NCBI RefSeq assembly: GCF_040096075.1
Contig: NZ_JBBMFJ010000010.1
Location: forward strand, 1-64,000
Direction: 5' to 3'
DNA: 64,000 nucleotides
Source of the DNA: Brotaphodocola faecis
Lineage (GTDB): Bacteria > Bacillota > Clostridia > Lachnospirales > Lachnospiraceae
Shown here: positions 60,801 to 64,000 of the stretch, one piece after another
Layout: every line of letters starts with the position of its first letter
Position numbering within the stretch: the stretch's first letter is position 1
Program-made: the position numbers and the translations under genes
The notes under the pieces: generated by a model
What the model saw: only the letters and a program-made list of their open reading frames with translations
What the model was told of the DNA's origin: nothing
The model's database searches: none

Positions 60801-61445
60801 GACATTCAAGTAGATTTCATTCTCAGGGTGGTTGGTGTCTGTGGTACAGAAATTGTTGTCCATGAGATTTCCATTAGACAGCATCACGCCCTTGCCGCGG
60901 CCGGTGGTGCCGGAAGTAAACAGGATCATGGCACACTTCTCTGCCTTCGCGTCGGATTCCACGCGCTGTCCCGCATAGGCTTTTAAGATCTTATCAGAGC
61001 AGTTCACATGCTTTCCATGCTGCAGGGAAATATACTCCACTACCTCCGGGCAAGTCTCCTTCACTTCCTCGGTCAGTGGATGGAAATCCCAGTCGTAAAA
61101 CAGCACATCCACATCGGAACGGTTTAAACAGTCTGCCAGCTTTTCCGCGTTGAGCTGGACGTCCAGCGGAATGCCCGTGTCGCCGCCGCTCATCACGCCA
61201 AGCAGTACTGCCAGATAATGATGGCTGCTGACGCCAAGAATACCCACCTTTAACTTATGGCCCACCTGGGCGCGCTTCTCTCTGGCCCAGACCGCGATGG
61301 CATCACACTCGTCTGCGAATTCTTTGTAAGTTACACGGAAAACTATTCCGTTTTCTTCATATTGTAAAAACACACGGTCTCCGTGCTCTGCCGCCGCGTT
61401 GTGCACCAGATCATAAACGGTTCTTGTGTTTTCGTAAAGCATCAT
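57840..61445 (-). CDS. Single-module NRPS-like protein (A-T-C plus A-domain C-lobe remnant)
   Basis: The 1201-residue protein begins with an adenylation domain (1 to about 515: FTSGTTGRGKG at 176, GYGMSE, TGD near 395, catalytic Lys near 509). A carrier domain follows with GLDSLGS, the phosphopantetheine serine at 566. A condensation-like domain (about 615-1020) has HIMGDG at 741-746, keeping the second catalytic His of HHxxxDG but with Ala for the first. The last 170 residues (LYDTGRTARILPDGSLDFLE, then VPGVEEAAAYV) look like an adenylation C-lobe without its N-lobe. No thioesterase or reductase is present. The product and substrate are unknown. Confidence 0.75.
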   Translation of the reverse strand: MMLYENTRTVYDLVHNAAAEHGDRVFLQYEENGIVFRVTYKEFADECDAIAVWAREKRAQVGHKLKVGILGVSSHHYLAVLLGVMSGGDTGIPLDVQLNAEKLADCLNRSDVDVLFYDWDFHPLTEEVKETCPEVVEYISLQHGKHVNCSDKILKAYAGQRVESDAKAEKCAMILFTSGTTGRGKGVMLSNGNLMDNNFCTTDTNHPENEIYLNVLPIHHVFCLNGDVFTVMRYGGILCLNRDMKKLAEHILLFEPTVIRMVPMMAKALYNRIAILNRQHPEVPIRKVKEQVLGTRLHKIISGGGYLAPDLAANYQRLGIAIAQGYGMSECSPKISSPDWTRPDKIASVGRIVDRCEVRIVDGEIQVKSPSVMMGYYKEPDKTAEAITPDGWLCTGDIGHVDEEGFLYLTGRKKNLIILSNGENVAPEELENLFEDERLIEDILVYGADDTICAEVYPNFKYAEAANITDIEGTVTQIIKKHNGELPTFKRIMRSSIREVPFAKTSSRKIIRNQYLEGKKQEEQKEKNLRMPETALQKQIYECIAAVLGHRRFGIDTELYEAGLDSLGSVLLLTDLYQILKISMTLDDLLQHASVLKLEAFALAGAGENKVDYTVRPVYPLTNLQLYFAYVMRGNTTANLPFLYKLDARTDLRRLKFAVEQLFEVHPELKAIIQMAEGRYQIFRDDKRKIDIPIVKLSDAQWEETRKGLLYPYLYGEGENLFHIGIYQTDSANYFFFDIAHIMGDGMTMNVLFEDLDQLYLGKAVEPETYTFYEYILDEKNRDARGLRTKNEAYFQGLMKDFKVRKSILTRKDCYSLEHGVNAVLKDRFETLNRRNVTAFCRKYGVSENVFFLTAYNLSIGIFSGEKDTVSASIHSGRTDSRWNRLAGPLFLTYFFRCTETTDQTVPELLKANGKQIMDTMRCYISNLHADEMFFQYQGDILNIDTIGGYPAERQHIQLDALPFHLQVFTDERGYYYELRYWENRFDAAQLRNFMIVMESLMDAMQEETLVRRVNRHLPEKLFPLHYTIGVEALNQEAKDQLVSGTGGSETIKVYVFDENCKKKPFGAWGRLYVMDHKPAKYLDEITNPYGPGTLYDTGRTARILPDGSLDFLEQGGRTIMQEGIMGRQFHDLYQLETVLKQVPGVEEAAAYVRYTEGNKLVLTAEVKGTMAQDADALKAYVEAQCGKAHVPEILWKPSNI

Positions 61446-61462
61446 TTAATACCCCTTTCATG

Positions 61463-61478
61463 GAGTGAGTCCACTCCG
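61463..61478. promoter_or_regulatory. Short palindrome before the NRPS-like gene
   Basis: GGAGTG and CACTCC are separated by four bases, about 20 bases before the start codon. It could be a repressor site or a small RNA hairpin. I see no clear -10 for this gene. Confidence 0.3.
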
Positions 61479-61495
61479 GCTGGTCACATTTTGTC

Positions 61496-61532
61496 AAAAT
61501 AAAAATGAGACAGATTTTAAGTATCTGTCTCA
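61496..61532 (-). terminator. Terminator after the second LysR gene
   Basis: TGAGACAGAT and ATCTGTCTCA form a perfect ten-base stem with a seven-base loop, followed on the minus strand by TTTTTATTTT. Confidence 0.8.
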
Positions 61533-61650
61533 AATATAACACTGTAGCTATTTCGTGTAAACCTTTTGACCAGTTCGAATTTTTGAACCAAAGAAGATCA
61601 TCTCCCTGCTTCTCGCAACAGGCAAGCCATTCCAGCGCGAATTTCTACTT

Positions 61651-62562
61651 TCACTCCAGCCCCGTCTTCTGAATCAGGCTGATCAGATACTGCTCCGCTT
61701 CCGTCCGGTAACTCTGCTTCTGATAGCAGCAGTACAGGCTCCGCTTCATGGGATAATCCTTCACCTGACAGTAATAAGCATTCTGCCCATCCTGCATCAG
61801 CGGCGACACCGCAATGCCCGGAATGAATGTAAAGCCACGATTCAGCGCCGCCAGACGGCTGGCCAGGTGAATGTTTTCTGTCTCAAAAATGCGCGCCGGT
61901 GTAATCGAAAACTGCTTCAGAAACTGCTCTGCAATCGCCCGCATTCCCCGTCCCTTTTTCAGAAGGATAAGGGGCTGATTCTGAAGTGCCTCTGCCTCAA
62001 TCTGCGGATTCTGCTTTCCCGGTTTCCATCCTGTTTTTTCCTCTGCAAATGCAGGCGGCACCTGAACATAAACCGGATTTTCTGCAATCATATAGCACTC
62101 CAGATCCGGATCTGTCTGATACATGAGCGCCAGATCCGTCTTTCCCCTCTTGACCAGATCCTGCAGCACCCCCGCCTTTTCTTCTGTCAAAATCAGCTCC
62201 ACCTGCGGATATTCCCGTTCAAAATCATCGAGAATCTGGGGAAGCAAAAACTCCCCCGTTACTGCCGTGACGCCCAGTACAATGCGTCCGCTCCGGCTGC
62301 CGCTCAGATCTGAAATCTGCTTGTTCACGGAATGGAAAACCGCAAGCACGTCCCGGCACCCCTTTAAGTAAATTTCTCCCACCTGGGTCGGATGCAGATT
62401 GCCCCGGTCCCGCACAAACAGTGGTGTGCCAAGGCTTTTCTCCAGATCCAGGATCATGCGGCTTAAGGCAGGCTGGGAAATATAGAGTTTCTTAGCGGCC
62501 AGCGTAAAATTCTGCTCCTCCGCCACCGCAAGAAGGTACTGAATCAGTCGTTCATTGATCAT
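61651..62562 (-). CDS. LysR-family transcriptional regulator
   Basis: The 303-residue product has the N-terminal winged helix (LAVAEEQNFTLAAKKLYISQPALSRMILDLE) and a LysR substrate domain with VLGVTAVTGEFLLPQIL and a C-terminal lobe rich in Tyr and Cys. It is divergent from the AtuA-family gene, with likely LysR sites in the gap, so it probably controls that gene and its downstream partners outside the window. The ribosome site is weak (GGAAAGAG). Confidence 0.88.
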   Translation of the reverse strand: MINERLIQYLLAVAEEQNFTLAAKKLYISQPALSRMILDLEKSLGTPLFVRDRGNLHPTQVGEIYLKGCRDVLAVFHSVNKQISDLSGSRSGRIVLGVTAVTGEFLLPQILDDFEREYPQVELILTEEKAGVLQDLVKRGKTDLALMYQTDPDLECYMIAENPVYVQVPPAFAEEKTGWKPGKQNPQIEAEALQNQPLILLKKGRGMRAIAEQFLKQFSITPARIFETENIHLASRLAALNRGFTFIPGIAVSPLMQDGQNAYYCQVKDYPMKRSLYCCYQKQSYRTEAEQYLISLIQKTGLE

Positions 62563-62601
62563 ATGCTTTCGTTCTCTTTCCTAAAATTGAATCGCAGTGC
62601 A

Positions 62602-62621
62602 CTATAATATTTTCGTTATAG
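62602..62621. promoter_or_regulatory. Candidate LysR binding site
   Basis: CTATAA and TTATAG are inverted with eight bases between them and contain T-N11-A spacing. The site lies about 40 bases from the regulator start and 25 bases upstream of the divergent promoter. Confidence 0.45.
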
Positions 62622-62641
62622 TTAAATGCCATTTTTTGAAT

Positions 62642-62670
62642 TTTACTTTATTATAGGAACCCGTTATAAT
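62642..62670 (+). promoter_or_regulatory. Promoter of the AtuA-family gene
   Basis: TTTACT and a perfect TATAAT are separated by 17 bases, about 65 bases before the start codon. Confidence 0.55.
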
Positions 62671-62735
62671 GATGTCAAGAACTTAAAAAAACGCAGAAAC
62701 ATTCTCAATCAATGTTTTTCACAGGAGGAGTCGAC

Positions 62736-64000
62736 ATGACAAATGTAAAAGTATTTGTTCCTTATGGCGCAGTTGGCTTAAACTGTACCGAAGAAGCTTT
62801 TGAGGCAGGGCTGGCCATGAAGCCGGATATCATTTCCAGCGATGCCGGTTCCACCGATTCCGGTCCCTACTACTTAGGCTCCGGACACGGCAAATATTCC
62901 ATTGCCGATGTGAAACGCGACTTAAAGCGCATGGTGCTGGGTGCCGACAAGCTCGGGATTCCCATGACCATCGGCTCTGCCGGAACCTGTGGGTCTGATG
63001 AAGGCGTTGACACCGCCCTGAAACTGATTCAGGAAATCTGCGATGAGGCTGGCATCCACAAGAAAATTGCCTGCATCTACTCCCAGCAGAATCCGGAAGT
63101 CATCAAGAAAAAATACCGCGAAGGCAAGATTTCTGCCCTCCACGGCGCACCGGAAATCTCCGAAAAGACCTTTGATGAGTGTAGCACAATCGTGGCACTT
63201 CTGGGTGCAGAAGCCTACGAGGAAGCCTTCAAAAACGGCGCCGACATCATCATCGGCGGACGCTCCACCGATACCGCAGTCATGGCCGCTTACCCGCTTA
63301 TGAAGGGCTGTGATCCGGCTTCCTGCTGGCATGCTGCCAAGACCGTAGAGTGCGGCGGCGTCTGCACCAGTGCCGGTCTTCCAGGCGGCGTATTTATGGA
63401 AATTGACGAGAAGGGCTTCACCATCCGCTCCGTACAGCCGGGCAGCACGGTATCCCCCTACTCCGTTTCCGCACACCTGATCTACGAAAACGCGAACCCG
63501 ATCCAGCTTACCGAGCCAGGCATCCGCATTGATACCAGCACCTCCACCTACACGGCACTCTCCGACACCGCAGTCCGTGTGGAGGGCACCACCATTGAGT
63601 ATCTTCCTTATACCATGAAGCTGGAGGGCTCCGGCCCGGTGGGCTACCAGACCGTCAGCATGGCCGGCATCCGCGACCGCAAGGTCATGCAGGATCCGAT
63701 GAAATGGGTGGAAGCCGTATCCAAAGCCGGCATCGACAAGCTGGAAAAGAACGGCATCTCCAGAGACAGCTATCATTTCTGGCTGCGCCCTTACGGCTAC
63801 AACGGCGTATCCGGCATGGATGTCCCGGAGGGCTACGTTCCGAATGAGGTCCTGATGATGCTGACCGTCACCGCCGAAACCCAGGAAAAGGCCACCCAGA
63901 TCACCAAAGCCTTCAACCCGCTGATGCTGCACCACAACATCTTTGAGGGCAAACAGATGCCATCCTACGGTTTCCTCTTCTCCCCGGCCGAGATGGAACG
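62736..64000 (+). CDS. AtuA/DUF1446-family protein, 3' end beyond the window
   Basis: An open frame starts at the ATG five bases after AGGAGGAG and runs to the right edge without a stop (about 420 residues seen). It begins MTNVKVFVPYGAVGLN and contains SSDAGSTDSGPYYLGSG, TIGSAGTCGSDEGVDTAL, ADIIIGGRSTDTAVMAAYPL, WHAAKTVECGGVCTS and KLEGSGPVGYQTVSMAGIRD. I recognise these as the DUF1446 / acyclic terpene utilization (AtuA-like) family. The biochemical role of the family in clostridia is not established. The divergent LysR gene is its likely regulator. Confidence 0.8.
   Translation, partial: MTNVKVFVPYGAVGLNCTEEAFEAGLAMKPDIISSDAGSTDSGPYYLGSGHGKYSIADVKRDLKRMVLGADKLGIPMTIGSAGTCGSDEGVDTALKLIQEICDEAGIHKKIACIYSQQNPEVIKKKYREGKISALHGAPEISEKTFDECSTIVALLGAEAYEEAFKNGADIIIGGRSTDTAVMAAYPLMKGCDPASCWHAAKTVECGGVCTSAGLPGGVFMEIDEKGFTIRSVQPGSTVSPYSVSAHLIYENANPIQLTEPGIRIDTSTSTYTALSDTAVRVEGTTIEYLPYTMKLEGSGPVGYQTVSMAGIRDRKVMQDPMKWVEAVSKAGIDKLEKNGISRDSYHFWLRPYGYNGVSGMDVPEGYVPNEVLMMLTVTAETQEKATQITKAFNPLMLHHNIFEGKQMPSYGFLFSPAEME

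Noticed and set aside
62922..63935. Minus-strand open frame of 337 codons
   Set aside because: It is the antisense shadow of the AtuA-family gene, which has a strong ribosome site, family motifs throughout and the same codon periodicity on the plus strand.

Overview
The window looks like the chromosome of a low-GC-phylum anaerobe of the Clostridia, most likely a gut-type member of the Lachnospiraceae. The reasons are strong AGGAGG ribosome binding sites, sigma-A promoters of the TTGACA/TATAAT type, an ATP-dependent PEP carboxykinase, an EFR1-type flavodoxin-ferredoxin protein, a SleB-type cell-wall hydrolase, a ZTP riboswitch in front of an archaeal-type PurO, an XdhC-type hydroxylase maturation gene, and a type IV pilus locus without a secretin. 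The family assignment is inference from gene content; no rRNA is present. I saw no tRNA, rRNA, CRISPR array or prophage.

Layout. 1-413: the right end of an IS200/IS605-type element (hairpins and a TCAC edge) that appears to cut a small gene, then the terminator of the pilus operon. 414-15473: a leftward type IV pilus locus in two transcription units. pilB-pilT come first. They are followed by pilC, the major pilin, a second pilin, pilD, pilM, pilN, pilO, a PilX-like protein, two minor pseudopilins and a 1485-residue prepilin that carries two tandem copies of a GLUG-repeat module. 15498-18339: a ZTP-riboswitch unit of purO, a stand-alone AICAR transformylase and a thrH-like phosphatase. 18419-22413: an ABC exporter of ATPase, CARDB-like surface protein and MacB-like permease. 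22548-28530: pyrBI, a HAD phosphatase, pckA, a SleB-like hydrolase and ybaK.

28601-35040: branched-chain amino-acid genes. These are two separate aconitase-superfamily pairs (leuCD and a leuCD-like pair), a divergent LysR regulator with face-to-face overlapping promoters, ilvC and ilvN. 35134-39673: an FMN-dependent hydroxy-acid dehydrogenase with a cysteine-rich N-terminus, a ZIP transporter, a MATE exporter, an EFR1 protein and a small unknown. 39769-48051: a molybdenum block of modE (convergent), an eight-gene operon mocA-moaC-moaA-(MOSC-mogA)-modA-modB-modC behind a ModE-like palindrome, and an XdhC protein with swapped domain order. 48066-53537: an M20 amidohydrolase, glycogen phosphorylase and an AlbA-type regulator carrying an out-of-frame 20-bp tandem repeat.

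53668-57792: a copper operon (csoR, a copA whose C-terminus contains an independently startable CopZ domain, a small membrane protein and an anchored HMA protein) with a 133-bp structured repeat inserted in it. 57840-61445: a single-module NRPS-like protein (A-T-C plus an A-domain C-lobe remnant). 61496-64000: a LysR regulator divergent from an AtuA/DUF1446 family gene that runs off the right edge. The most distinctive items are the giant two-module prepilin, the embedded CopZ start, the swapped XdhC, the repeat family shared by two intergenic sites, and the possible slippage switch in the AlbA-type regulator.
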